Source of the DNA: Streptomyces sp. NBC_01304
Lineage (GTDB): Bacteria; Actinomycetota; Actinomycetes; Streptomycetales; Streptomycetaceae
Assembly: GCF_035975855.1 (NCBI RefSeq)
Contig: NZ_CP109055.1
Location: 6,820,001 to 6,884,000 of the forward strand
Reading direction: 5' to 3'
Length of the DNA: 64,000 bases
Part shown: in pieces, positions 39,097-48,900 of the stretch
Layout of the letters: the number at the start of each line of letters is the position of its first letter
Position numbering within the stretch: the first letter of the stretch is position 1
The notes under the pieces: model-generated
The model's input: the letters and a program-made list of their open reading frames with translations, nothing else
Database searches by the model: none
What the model was told of the DNA's origin: nothing
Program-made: the position numbers and the translations under genes

Positions 39097-40767
39097 ATGG
39101 CAACCAAGGGTGCTCAGGCCGCGACCGTCGCCGATCTCGTCCGGGCCCGGTGGGGCGACCACCGCCCCGGCCTCCACTTCGAGGACCAGGTGCTCAGCCA
39201 CCACCAGGTGGCGGCGGGCGCGGCAGCCCGCGCCGCGCTCCTGGCCGACCTGCTGCCGCCCGGCGCGGAGCCCCACATCGGGGTGCTTCTCGACAACACC
39301 CCTGAATATCCCCTGTGGTTGAGCGCCGCAGCCCTCGCGGGCGCCGCCGTCGCCGGGATCAATCCGACCCGGCGGGGCGCCGAGCTGGCCCGCGACATCC
39401 GCCACACCGAGTGCGGGATCCTGATCACCGAGCGGGCCCATCTGCCGCTGCTCGACGATCTCGATCTGCCGGGCGTACGTCTCCTCGTCACCGACACCGA
39501 GGCGTACGACCGGCTCCTCGCCGGGTACGAGGGCGCCAAGCCCGGCGAGGCCACGGTCGCCGAAGTGGACCCCGCCCGGCGGATGTTGCTCTACTTCACC
39601 TCCGGCTCGACCGGCGCACCCAAGGCGGCGATCTGCTCACAGGGGCGGCTCGCGGCGGCCGGGCAGTCCCTGGTCCGGCAGTTCGAGGTCAGCCCGGACG
39701 ACGTGCACTACATCTGCATGCCCATGTTCCACGGCAACGCGGTCATCGCCGACTGGGCGCCCGCGCTGGCCGCCGGAGCCTCGGTCGCCCTGCGGCGACG
39801 CTTCTCGGCGTCCGGCTTCCTGGATGACGTACGGGCTTACGGGGCCACGTACTTCACCTACGTGGGCAGGGCCGTGCAGTACCTCCTCGCCACCCCCGAG
39901 CGCCCCGACGACCGGGACAACCCGCTGCGGATGGGCTTCGGCACGGAGGCGGGCGCGGTGGACGCGGCGCGGTTCGCCGAGCGGTTCGGGGTGCGGCTCG
40001 TCGAGGGGTACGGCTCGTCCGAGGGCGGCGCCGCGATCCAGCGCACCCCGGACACCCCGGCCGGCGCGATCGGCCTGGCCCAGCCCACGGACGACCTGGC
40101 GGTGGTGGACGCCTCGACCGGGACGGAGCGTCCGGCGGCGCGGTTCGACGCGGCGGGGCGGCTGCTCAACGGCGATGAGGCGATAGGCGAGTTGGTCAAC
40201 CGCGGCCGCAACCCCTTCGAGGGCTACTGGCGCAACCCCGAGGCCAACGCGGCCCGGGTGCACGGCGGCTGGTACTGGACCGGGGATCTCTTCTTCCGGG
40301 ACGCGGACGGCTTCCTGTACTTCGCGGGCCGCACGGACGACCGGCTCCGCGTCGACAGCGAGAACCTGGCCGCCGCGATGATCGAGAGCATCCTCGCCCG
40401 GTACGAGGCCGCCGCCGCGGTCGCCGTGTACGCGGTGCCGGATCCGGTGGCCGGGGACCAGGTGATGGCGACGCTGGCGGTGCCGGATCCCGATGATTTC
40501 GATCCGGCCCACTTCATGCAATTCCTTGCTGAGCAAGGGGACTTGGGGCCGAAGATGCTGCCCCGATTCGTACGGGTGGTGCGGCGGATGCCGGTCACGG
40601 CCACGAACAAGGTGCACCGGGTCGCGCTGCGGCGGGAGGGCTTCCGGTGTGCGGACCCGGTGTGGTGGCGGGTGGGGGAGGTGTACCGCCCGCTGGACGC
40701 GGGGGATGTGGAGGGGCTGGTCGGGGAGTACCGGGCGCAGGGGCGGGAGGAGCTGCTCGGGCGGTAG
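39097..40767 (+). CDS. AMP-binding fatty-acid/acyl-CoA synthetase
   Basis: The 556-residue ANL-superfamily ligase activates a carboxylic acid with ATP and then loads CoA. Core motifs are LLYFTSGSTGAPKAAI (P-loop), VEGYGSSEGG (A5) and WYWTGDLFF (A7). FAGRTDDRLRV (A8 hinge) and VTATNKVHR (A10 lysine) complete the set. It resembles FadD17-type long-chain synthetases. The ATG at 39097 is chosen because the longer frame lies antisense or out of frame over the DUF3592 gene. Confidence 0.9.
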   Translation: MATKGAQAATVADLVRARWGDHRPGLHFEDQVLSHHQVAAGAAARAALLADLLPPGAEPHIGVLLDNTPEYPLWLSAAALAGAAVAGINPTRRGAELARDIRHTECGILITERAHLPLLDDLDLPGVRLLVTDTEAYDRLLAGYEGAKPGEATVAEVDPARRMLLYFTSGSTGAPKAAICSQGRLAAAGQSLVRQFEVSPDDVHYICMPMFHGNAVIADWAPALAAGASVALRRRFSASGFLDDVRAYGATYFTYVGRAVQYLLATPERPDDRDNPLRMGFGTEAGAVDAARFAERFGVRLVEGYGSSEGGAAIQRTPDTPAGAIGLAQPTDDLAVVDASTGTERPAARFDAAGRLLNGDEAIGELVNRGRNPFEGYWRNPEANAARVHGGWYWTGDLFFRDADGFLYFAGRTDDRLRVDSENLAAAMIESILARYEAAAAVAVYAVPDPVAGDQVMATLAVPDPDDFDPAHFMQFLAEQGDLGPKMLPRFVRVVRRMPVTATNKVHRVALRREGFRCADPVWWRVGEVYRPLDAGDVEGLVGEYRAQGREELLGR

Positions 40768-40780
40768 TGGTCCCGCCCCT

Positions 40781-40865
40781 GCGTCCGGGCGACGGACAGG
40801 GCCGGCGGTCAGCCGAAGTCGTGCGTCCGGGCGACGGACAGGGGTCGGCGGTCAGCCGAAGTCGT
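40781..40865. repeat. 42/43-bp direct tandem duplication
   Basis: The segment 40781-40822 is repeated at 40823-40865 with one extra G and one substitution. It covers the last codons of the WXG100-like gene (stop at 40852), so the left copy is a duplicated 3' end with an equivalent AEP-like frame. Confidence 0.85.
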
Positions 40866-41385
40866 TCCCGCCCGGGGCCGGTTGGGTGCTGATGTTCTCG
40901 TCGTACGTCGGCATGTTGGTGATGAGCGGGGTGCGCGGGTCGAGCCGGGGGTCGAGCGGTCCCGCGCCCGGCGGCCTGGCGACCGGGTCGTTCCCGGAGC
41001 CAAGCCCTGGGCCCGGACCCAGGGGGCTGCCCGGACGCAGCGCGGCGGGCATCGTGCCGAAGGCCGCCTGTGTCTGGGTCTCGCCGCCGAGGTTCTCGAA
41101 GTCCTGGGACGTCCGCTTGTCGTTCCACTCGTGGCCGTCGGCCGAGGAGCGCAGGTTGGCCGCCCCGGCCTTGGCGCGGTCGTGCAGGCCCTGGAGGGCG
41201 GGCTTCCAGCTGGTGGAGATGGTGGTCAGGGCCGGGCCGAGCGACCAGCCGGTGAGTGAACTCCCGGCCGTGTCCGCCTCCTTGACGGCCTTGTCGGACG
41301 GCTCCTTCATCGTCTTGGCTATCTCGTCACACGCTCCGGCCGACGAGCGCAGTTCGGCGGGGTCGACCTTGGGTCCGCTGGACAT
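40852..41385 (-). CDS. WXG100/ESAT-6-like small helical protein
   Basis: The product has 177 residues from the ATG at 41385, which has AGGAGCC upstream. The N-terminal 100 residues are a helical hairpin (PAELRSSAGACDEIAKTMKE...TSWKPALQGLHDRAKAGAANLRSSA) with tryptophans near the turn, as in WXG100 secretion-system substrates. A proline/glycine-rich tail (about 115-177) follows. It is encoded next to a gene for a DUF1023 hydrolase that also has a WXG-like N terminus. Export by a type VII system is likely, but no ESX machinery is in this window. The 3' end is duplicated in tandem. Confidence 0.72.
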   Translation of the reverse strand: MSSGPKVDPAELRSSAGACDEIAKTMKEPSDKAVKEADTAGSSLTGWSLGPALTTISTSWKPALQGLHDRAKAGAANLRSSADGHEWNDKRTSQDFENLGGETQTQAAFGTMPAALRPGSPLGPGPGLGSGNDPVARPPGAGPLDPRLDPRTPLITNMPTYDENISTQPAPGGNDFG

Positions 41386-41402
41386 GGAAGGCTCCTCTCC
41401 TC

Positions 41403-41882
41403 TCAGAACTGCTGCTGCTCGACACCGGGCGGAAGCAGACACGGGGTGCGTACCGCGAAGGAGAAGCGCTGCGGCTTCGCCCGGCCGGAGCCGACGGTGT
41501 CGGCCGTCACCGAGTAGGCGTTCTGCCTGCTGCGGGCCCGGAACGCGGCCGAGTAGTAGGCGTCCTGGAACTCGCGGTACCCGGTCACCTCGTAGCCCTG
41601 CTTGGGCAGTTCGCCCCGCAGGGTGCGCACGATGCGGGTGTGCTCGGTGGGGGAGACGGGGGAGTAGATGTAGTAGAAGAGGCTGTACCGGCCGTCCTCG
41701 GCCACCTCGTTGCGCGCGCCGACGCACGCCTCGAAGTGCACCTTGGCCGTCCCGGGGATCAGCGGGACGCCGGTCAGTTCGGCCATGTACGTGGTGTAGT
41801 TCTCGGCCCATTGCAGGGCCGCCGCCTTGTCCATGCGCGGCAGCGGGGCATTGGGGTCGTTGGGGTCTTCGTACGGGGACAC
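41403..41882 (-). CDS. Hypothetical protein of the WXG/DUF1023 module
   Basis: The product has 159 residues from the GTG at 41882 (GGAGGC in front). It has no signal peptide or membrane segment. It starts with an acidic, asparagine/proline-rich stretch (EDPNDPNAPLPRMDK) and has a mixed alpha/beta body with several tyrosines. The lone cysteine pair (EACVGARN, RTPCLLPP) might form a disulfide. I do not recognise a family. By position it could be the immunity or chaperone partner of the neighbouring secreted hydrolase. Confidence 0.65.
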   Translation of the reverse strand: MSPYEDPNDPNAPLPRMDKAAALQWAENYTTYMAELTGVPLIPGTAKVHFEACVGARNEVAEDGRYSLFYYIYSPVSPTEHTRIVRTLRGELPKQGYEVTGYREFQDAYYSAAFRARSRQNAYSVTADTVGSGRAKPQRFSFAVRTPCLLPPGVEQQQF

Positions 41883-41931
41883 ACGGCCTCCAGTCGGCAG
41901 CAGGATGACGATCAGGGCTCAGCGGGTGCGC

Positions 41932-43590
41932 TCAGCCGATGATGATCGGGTCCGGCGGCGGGCCGTTGTCGACTTCCTTGGGTGCCTCGGGCGCGGGCTT
42001 CCCCGCGATGATCAGCCCCTGGTTGGCGAGCGAGTCGCTGCCCTCGTTCCAGTAGCCGCTGTGACCGCTGGTGTCGACCTGGAAGTTGTTGCCGCCGAAG
42101 GGCTGCAGCATCGGGTCCGCGCCCAGCGTCGCCCCGGCGAAGTTGTTGATGATGGGGTCGTCCGGGGCCCCGCCGACCCACACGTGCTCCGAGTCCATCT
42201 GGAGTTCGTCCGCGGTGTTGACCGTCATGCCCGGACTGCCGACCACCACCACGTCGTCCGCGCCCAGGCCGTTGCCACCGGAAGCCGCCGCGCCCACCAC
42301 GGTCGAGCCGTAGCTGTGGCCCATCACGGTGGTGTGGCTCGGCGAACCGTCGTGCGAGGCCTGGGTGCCGGCCACGAACTGCCGCAGGTCCGGAGCGGCG
42401 TCCTCGGCGCGGCCGGTGCCGCCGACGCTGTTGAAGTCGGTCATGGACGCCTCGGGGGCGTCGTAGCCGAGCCAGGTGATCATGGCCACGTCCTCGCCGT
42501 CGGACTGTGCCGTGGCGGAGTTCTGCAGCTTGTCGATGCGCTCCAGCTGACCGGGCACTCCGGTCATGTCCGTGTTGGTTCCCGGTACGAGGACGCCGGT
42601 GTGCGCGGCCGTGTCCGGGTTGCCCATCGCGATGATGGCCCGTCCGTCGTCCTTGGAGTCGTAGCCCAGGAGGTACAGCTCCTTGCCCTTGGGGGCGCTG
42701 TCCCCCTGGTCGAGCCGGTCGCTCAGCAACTGGGCGTTGTTCAGACGGTTGTTGACGGTCTCCTGGCTCTCGCCCTTGAACCCGTCGTGGGTGTTGCCCT
42801 CCTCCAGGAGGTTGAGCTCCTGCGCGAGGGCCGTGCGATTGGCGTCGTTGCGGGTCTCCGTGGGCAGGCCGTTCGTCGCCCCGATCTCCTTCGGGTGGAG
42901 CGTCTCGTACTCCTGGCGCTCCTCGGGGCTCAGCGCCTTCCACCACTCGGCGGCGGCCTTCGGGTCGTCCTTGGGGATCTGCGGGTCCTGGACGCCGATG
43001 GCCTTCATCGCGCTCTTCACGTCGTCGGCGGACTCGGCCGTCGCGTCGTTGTTGAACTGGTCGGTGAGGATGTCACCGTTCAGCTGGCCGAGGGCCTTCT
43101 TGCCGTCGTCACTGGCCTTACGGGCATCGGCCAGGGCCTCGTCGATACGCGCCCGGTACTCGCCGAGCGCACCGCTGCGGTCGGCGATCGCCTGCTGGGC
43201 ATCGGGATCCTGGTGCGGCAGGTCCGAGGTGGTCGGGTCGCTGACCCAGCCGTCCTCGTCGACCTTGTAGCGGTCGGCCTCCGCGCGCTGCACCGCGCCC
43301 CGCAGGTCCGTCTGGGCCTGCTCCATCCAGGACTTCGTGGTGTCCAGGACGGAGGCGATCGCCATGGCCTCCGTCTCGACCACGCCGATCCGCGACTCGA
43401 CGTCCTCCAGGTAGAAGAGCGCCGCGTCGGCGTCGTCGCCCTTCCAGGAGTGGTGCAGCGGGCCGGTGACCTGCTTGCGATGCCGGTCGGTGAGGCCGTC
43501 CATCGTCGTCGACAGGCTCCGCCAGGCCTTGGCGGCGGCCTCCAGGTCCGAGAAGTCCTGATTCATCAACCGGGAGAAGTCAGAGGCCAT
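41932..43590 (-). CDS. Alpha/beta hydrolase (DUF1023) with WXG100-like N-terminal domain
   Basis: This is a 552-residue protein. The first roughly 110 residues form a long helical domain with WRSLSTTMDGL and HSWKGDDADAALFYLE, resembling WXG/LXG targeting domains. A charged helical spacer (about 115-280) leads to a DUF1023 hydrolase (about 290-545). Its nucleophile elbow is VMGHSYGSTVVG, with an acidic residue in VVVGSPGM. There is no signal peptide, consistent with type VII export. It may act as a lipase or esterase effector, or on the cell's own envelope. The ATG is at 43590. Confidence 0.82.
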   Translation of the reverse strand: MASDFSRLMNQDFSDLEAAAKAWRSLSTTMDGLTDRHRKQVTGPLHHSWKGDDADAALFYLEDVESRIGVVETEAMAIASVLDTTKSWMEQAQTDLRGAVQRAEADRYKVDEDGWVSDPTTSDLPHQDPDAQQAIADRSGALGEYRARIDEALADARKASDDGKKALGQLNGDILTDQFNNDATAESADDVKSAMKAIGVQDPQIPKDDPKAAAEWWKALSPEERQEYETLHPKEIGATNGLPTETRNDANRTALAQELNLLEEGNTHDGFKGESQETVNNRLNNAQLLSDRLDQGDSAPKGKELYLLGYDSKDDGRAIIAMGNPDTAAHTGVLVPGTNTDMTGVPGQLERIDKLQNSATAQSDGEDVAMITWLGYDAPEASMTDFNSVGGTGRAEDAAPDLRQFVAGTQASHDGSPSHTTVMGHSYGSTVVGAAASGGNGLGADDVVVVGSPGMTVNTADELQMDSEHVWVGGAPDDPIINNFAGATLGADPMLQPFGGNNFQVDTSGHSGYWNEGSDSLANQGLIIAGKPAPEAPKEVDNGPPPDPIIIG

Positions 43591-43850
43591 GACCGCTCCC
43601 GCACGCTATCCACATCCACGCGTCCTTGCCGGACGCGCCCTTGCCAGGGCATGGCAAGCCGACCCAACCAGACATAGAGCATCCCCGCTGTTGCTGATCA
43701 CGCTCGGTTCGAGGCGGCCAGCATAATGCGGAACCGGTTTTTCAACTCCTGTTTCTGGAGGGGTAGTTGAGGTGATCTTGGAATGAGCCGACGGCGTCGG
43801 GCAAGCGCTCCTGACAGCCCGCGGCCGTCCTGTCAGCGCCTCTGACAGCC
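43591..43850. other. Intergenic region before the ABC exporter
   Basis: There is no gene. Besides the regulatory repeats described separately, CTGACAG/CTGTCAG words occur at 43811, 43830 and 43842, forming additional inverted or direct copies of the exporter promoter heptamer. Confidence 0.5.
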
Positions 43851-43895
43851 CTGTCAGCGTGCTGTCCGTCGGCTGTCAGCGCCCCCCGGCAGAGT
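43851..43895 (+). promoter_or_regulatory. SARP-type direct heptamer repeats and -10 of the ABC exporter
   Basis: CTGTCAG (43851), CTGTCCG (43862) and CTGTCAG (43873) are spaced exactly 11 bases apart, one helical turn, which is the hallmark of SARP binding sites. A CAGAGT hexamer at 43890-43895 follows as a -10 candidate. The AfsR-like regulator at 45924-49028 is the likely binder. Confidence 0.55.
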
Positions 43896-43936
43896 CCTGC
43901 CCATCGAGAACGGCAAGCAGCTGACGAGGAGTCGAC

Positions 43937-44914
43937 GTGTCTTACGCAATCAAGGCCGAGGGACTGGTCAAGAAGTACGGGGACTTCACCGCCCTGGACG
44001 GTGTGGACCTGGAGGTCCCGGCCGGCAAGGTCGTCGGCGTCCTCGGCCCCAACGGTGCCGGCAAGACCACCACGGTGCGCATGCTGGCCACGCTGCTGCG
44101 GCCCGACGCGGGCCACGCGACCATCGGCGGGCACGACATCATCAAGGACCCGGTCCGAGTACGCCAGTTGATCGGCCTGACCGGTCAGTACGCCTCGGTG
44201 GACGAGACGCTGTCCGGTGCCGAGAACCTGGTCCTGATCGGGCGGCTGCTCGGACTGTCCCGGCGGGACGCGAAGGCCCGGGCCGCCGACCTCCTGGAGA
44301 ACTTCTCGCTCACCGAGGCCGCGAAGCGCCCCATCGCCACCTTCTCCGGCGGTATGCGCCGCCGCCTCGACCTGGCGGCCAGCCTGGTCGGCCGGCCCTC
44401 GGTCCTGTTCCTCGACGAGCCCACCACCGGCCTCGACCCGCACGCCCGCCAGGAGGTCTGGGACGTGGTGAAGGGCCTGGTCGCGGACGGCTCCACGGTC
44501 CTGCTCACCACGCAGTACCTGGAGGAGGCCGACCAACTCGCCGACTCCATCACGGTGTTCGACAAGGGCCGCAAGGTCGCCGAGGGCCGGCCCGGGGAGC
44601 TCAAGCGGCGCGTGGGCGGTCAGGTGCTGCAGGTCCGCCCGAGCGTCCTGGCCGACGTACCGGAGGTGTCCACGATCCTGGCCGAACTGTCCGGGCACGC
44701 CCCCACCGAGGAGTCGGGCGTGCTGACCGTCTCGGCCGACGAGCCGCTCCTCGTCTCGGCCGTCGCCCGCCGGCTCGACAGCGCCGGGATCTCGGCCGAC
44801 GAACTGGGGCTGCGGCTGCCCAGCCTGGACGAGGTGTTCCTTGCCCTGACCGGCAACGCACCCACCGCCGTCGACGAGCAGCCCGTCGCCGACGGACAGC
44901 CCGTCACCGTCTGA
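43937..44914 (+). CDS. Daunorubicin-resistance-type (DrrA) ABC exporter ATPase
   Basis: This 325-residue ATPase has Walker A GPNGAGKTT, signature FSGGMRRRLDLA, Walker B VLFLDEPTTGLD and TTQYLEEADQLAD. A C-terminal extension (about 225-325) is typical of DrrA/LolD-like drug exporters. It works with the permease at 44973. The start is the GTG at 43937 (GACGAGGAG in front). The promoter carries SARP-like repeats. The substrate is unknown; a secondary metabolite or lipid is likely. Confidence 0.9.
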   Translation: MSYAIKAEGLVKKYGDFTALDGVDLEVPAGKVVGVLGPNGAGKTTTVRMLATLLRPDAGHATIGGHDIIKDPVRVRQLIGLTGQYASVDETLSGAENLVLIGRLLGLSRRDAKARAADLLENFSLTEAAKRPIATFSGGMRRRLDLAASLVGRPSVLFLDEPTTGLDPHARQEVWDVVKGLVADGSTVLLTTQYLEEADQLADSITVFDKGRKVAEGRPGELKRRVGGQVLQVRPSVLADVPEVSTILAELSGHAPTEESGVLTVSADEPLLVSAVARRLDSAGISADELGLRLPSLDEVFLALTGNAPTAVDEQPVADGQPVTV

Positions 44915-44972
44915 GCCCCCGACTTCCCCCAACGCCCGCTGCCCTGCACAGACTTCCCCAAAGGACCCCGTC

Positions 44973-45809
44973 ATGAGCACCCAGACCCTCACCGCCACCG
45001 CACCCGCCCCCGCAGCCAAGCAGCTCCCCGGGCGCATCAGCCTCGCGCAGACCGCGCAGCACAGCCTCGCCCTCGCAGGCCGTGGCGTCACCAAGTTCAT
45101 GAAGTCGCCGATGCAGCTGGTCGACGTCGTCCTCACCCCGATCATCAGCCTGCTGATGTTCATCTACCTCTTCGGGGAGTCCATGGCCCCGGGCGGCGAC
45201 ACCGACCGCTATCTGCAGCACGTCGTACCCGGAGTCATGGTCATGGCCGTCTTCCAGGCCAGCATCGGCATCGGCGCCTCGCTCAGCGCGGACGCCAGCA
45301 CAGGGATCTTCGACCGGTTCCGCAGCATGCCGATCGCCCGCTCCAGCCCACTGATCGGCGCCGTCCTCGCCGACTTCGTCCGCTACGTCATCTGCCTGGC
45401 CACCCTGGTCGTCCTCGCCCTGATCATGGGATACCGCATCGGGACCAACCCGGTCGCTTCGCTCGCCGCGGTCGCCCTGCTCATCGGCTTCGCCCTCAGC
45501 TTCTCCTGGATGTCGGTCTACCTCGGCATGCTGATCAAGAACCCCGCCTCCGTGCAGGGCCTGATGACCATCCTGATCCTGCCGCTCACCTTCGCCAGCA
45601 CCGTCTTCATGGAGAAGGACAAGATGGCCGGTTGGCTCCAGGGCTTCTCCGACGTGAACCCCGTCTCCCTGGTGGCGGGAGCGGTCCGCGGCCTGCTCAA
45701 CGGCGGCGAGGTCGCCGGTCCCCTGGCAGGCAGCTTCCTCTGGATGGCCGGCGTGACCGCGGTCTTCTTCCCGCTGGCCATGCGCGCCTACCGCAAGAAC
45801 AACGGCTGA
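44973..45809 (+). CDS. ABC-2 type (DrrB-like) exporter permease
   Basis: The 278-residue permease has six membrane segments and the ABC-2 signature around RFRSMPIARSSPLIGAVLADFVRYV. The ATG at 44973 lies 58 bases after the ATPase stop. It forms the transport channel of the DrrAB-type pair. A strong bidirectional hairpin follows. Confidence 0.9.
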   Translation: MSTQTLTATAPAPAAKQLPGRISLAQTAQHSLALAGRGVTKFMKSPMQLVDVVLTPIISLLMFIYLFGESMAPGGDTDRYLQHVVPGVMVMAVFQASIGIGASLSADASTGIFDRFRSMPIARSSPLIGAVLADFVRYVICLATLVVLALIMGYRIGTNPVASLAAVALLIGFALSFSWMSVYLGMLIKNPASVQGLMTILILPLTFASTVFMEKDKMAGWLQGFSDVNPVSLVAGAVRGLLNGGEVAGPLAGSFLWMAGVTAVFFPLAMRAYRKNNG

Positions 45810-45855
45810 CGACCCCGCCCCACGCGGAACCGCCCCAACCCGAACCGCCCCAACC

Positions 45856-45892
45856 CGAACCGGCCGGCCACGCATCGTGGCCGGCCGGTTCG
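45856..45892. terminator. Bidirectional hairpin (17-bp stem, 3-base loop)
   Basis: The arms 45856-45872 and 45876-45892 are exact complements around CAT. It separates the exporter operon from the convergent AfsR-like gene. A roughly 15-base tandem duplication (CGAACCGCCCCAACC) precedes it at about 45826-45860. Confidence 0.9.
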
Positions 45893-45923
45893 GCGTACGT
45901 ACGCCTGGTTCGCGTCCCGAGCC

Positions 45924-48900
45924 TCAGCCGCCCAACGCCTCCCGCTCCAGCCACCCCTTCGCCTCCTCGCGAGGCATCGCCGCCCCCTTCCCGTACGCGG
46001 CCCGATAGCCGTCCTCGCCGAGGGCCTCGACCATCCGGGACACATGCCCCTGCAGCTCCGGCTCGCCCGCGTCGAAGGCGCCGCGCATGACCTCGCTGAT
46101 CCCGAAGGCGATCGCCCCGGTCGCCGGATCGTCCTCCAACGTACGTATCCCGCCGAGGAGTTCGGCGACCCAGGCGAGCCCGGCCCCGGCCCCCAGCGCG
46201 AACAGGCCGCCGGCCGCCTCGGGCAGCAGGGCGCGCGCCGCGGGTGCCCGGCGCTCGGCGATGCGGTTCTCGATGCGGGTGCTGATGATCAAGTCGTGGG
46301 CGAGCTCGGCGAGATCGGGGCGGCGGCGGGACAGCGCCTCCAGGTGGTCCAGGGTCCGGTTCGCCTCGCCCACATTGCCGGACATCCGGTGCGCGTTGGC
46401 GAGGCCGACCAGGATGTTGGCCTCGAGGCGGAGTTGGCCGCGCTCCCTGGCCTGGCGGTGTGCGGCCCGCAGATCGCGGAAGGCGCCGTCGAGGTCGCCG
46501 CCGCGCCGGCGTTCGCGGGCGAGCCGCGCCTTGCTCAGGTACAGGTAGTCCTCCGTGCCGAGCTCGGAGCTCAGTGCGACGGCCCGCTCGAAGACCGCGA
46601 TGGCCTCGGCGTTCTCGCCGCGCAGGGAGTGGTCGCGGCCGATGGGGATGAGGGCGAAGACGATGCCCCAGCGGTCACCCACCGCCTCGAACCCGCGCAG
46701 CGCCTCGATCCGGGACTCCTCGCCCGTTTTCAGGTCGCCCTGCTCGGTGAGCTCGAAGTCGCGTGCCAGGTGGGCGCTGGCCCGCACCCACGGGTCGGGC
46801 GAGGCGAGAAGCTCCTCGAAGCCGGGCTCGCCCTGGTCCGCCGCCTTGCCCGCGAAGGCCACCTGGGACATCCGCAGGAGCAGCCCCGCCGGGTGGAACT
46901 CGCGGCCCACCGCCGATGCTCCGGGAGCGGACGCGGCCTGCTGCGGGGAGGCGCCGACGGCAGCCAGATGCGTCTCGAACTGGCTGCTCATGCCGCGTAT
47001 GCCCCAGTACCAGAACATCGCGGCACCGAACCGCACCGCCGTCTCCTGGTCGTCCGCCTCGCGCAGCAGCCGCAGCGCGAACACCAGGTTGTCGTGCTCT
47101 CCGTCGAAGACCTTGATGGCGCTCAGCTGCCGGCCGGTGCGCAGCAACGGCTCGTTCTCCTCGGCGAGTTCGAGGTGGTACGCGGTGAAGCGGGCGGAGA
47201 TGTCGTCGCCGGACTCGGCGAGCCTGCGGCCCGCGTAGGCGCGTACGGTCTCCAGCATCCGGTACCGCTCGTCGCCCTCACCGTCGTCGACGCCAGAGAC
47301 CAGGGACTTCTCGACCAGCGAGCCGAGGACGTACAGGACGTCGTCGGCGGGCAGGTCCGGGCCCGAGCAGACCGCTTCGAGGGCGGCGAGGGTCGCCCCG
47401 CCGGGGAAGGCGGACAGCCTGCGGGCGAGGATCCGCTCCGGCTCGTCGAGCAGGTCCCAGCTCCACTCGACCATCGCGAGCAGGGTGCGCTGGCGCGGCA
47501 TGGCCGTCCTGCTGCCGGAGGCGAGCAGCCGGAACCGGTCGTCGAGGCGGCGCGCGATCTGCTCCACGCCCATCGAGCGCAGCTTGGCCGCGGCCAGCTC
47601 CAGGGCGAGCGGCATCCCGTCGAGGCGCCGGCAGATCTCCAGGACGGCGTCCAGGGTCGACTCGTCGAGGGCGAACCCCTGCCGGACACCGGCTGCCCGG
47701 TCCACGAACAGCCGGACCGCGGCCGCCTCCAGCGCCGCGGCCGGCTCCGGCGATCCCGTGGGGACGTCGAGCGGGCCGAGGTGGAACAGCGACTCGCCGT
47801 CGATGGCGAGGGGTTCGCGGCTGGTGGCGATGATGCGCAACTCCGGGAGGCGCAGGAGGAGTTGATCGGCGAGCTCGGCGGCTGCCTCGACGAGGTGCTC
47901 GCAGTTGTCGAGCATGAGCAGGGCGTCGCCGCTGCCGAGCAGCCCGGCCATCCGCTCCGCGGGCGAAGCCTGCTGGGCCCCGCCGCCCTCGTACAGCCGG
48001 CCGTCGGTGGAGCTGAGCGCGCCGAGCACCGCGTCGGCCAGCTGCTCGGGCCCGCTCACGCCCGCGAGCGGCACGAAGCGGACGCGGTCCCGCGCGTGGG
48101 CGGCGTCCCTGGTCGCCGCTTCGAGGGACAGCCGGGTCTTGCCCGCGCCGCCCGGGCCGACCAGGGTCACGAGACGGGCCGTACGCATCAGATCGGCGAG
48201 CCGGTCCAGTTCGTCGTCGCGGCCGACGAAGCTGGTCAGCCGGGCGGGCAGGCGGCTGGGGGCGTTCTCGGGGCGGGCGGCCGGGCGCTCCAACTCGCCG
48301 CGCAGCAGGGCGAGATGGATCTCGCGCACCTCGGCCGACGGGTCGACGCCGAGCTCGTCGCCGAGCCTGGCGCGCAGGTCCTCGTAGACGCCGAGGGCGT
48401 CCGACTGGCGTCCCGCCGCCGACAGTGCGCGCATCCGCAGGCCGGCGAGGCGTTCGCTCAACGGCCGCCGCGCGCCCGCCGCTTCGAGGTCGGCCAGGAT
48501 GTCGGCGTACCGGCCCACCCGCAGTTCCGCGTCGAAGTGGTCCTCGACGGCCGCCGCCCGCAGATCGTCGAGGCGGGTGGCGACGGCGCCCGCGAACGGG
48601 GCCTCCAGCACATCGGTGAGCGCCGCGCCCCGCCACAGGCCGAGCGCGCTCGCGAGCGCCTGCGCCGCCTCCTCGGCCCGGCCGGCCGCCAGGGCGCGTC
48701 TGCCCCGGCCCGCCAGGTCCTCGAAGCGGTACGTGTCCACGTCCGCCTCTGCTGCGGAGAGCCGGTAGCCCCCCGCCGCGGAGTCCACCGTGCCGGCGCC
48801 GCGCAGCGCCTTGCGCAGCCGGGAGACCAGGGCCTGCAGGGCATTGGCCGCGTCGGCCGGGGGGTGCTCGCCCCACAGGCCGTCCACCAGGGAGTCGACG

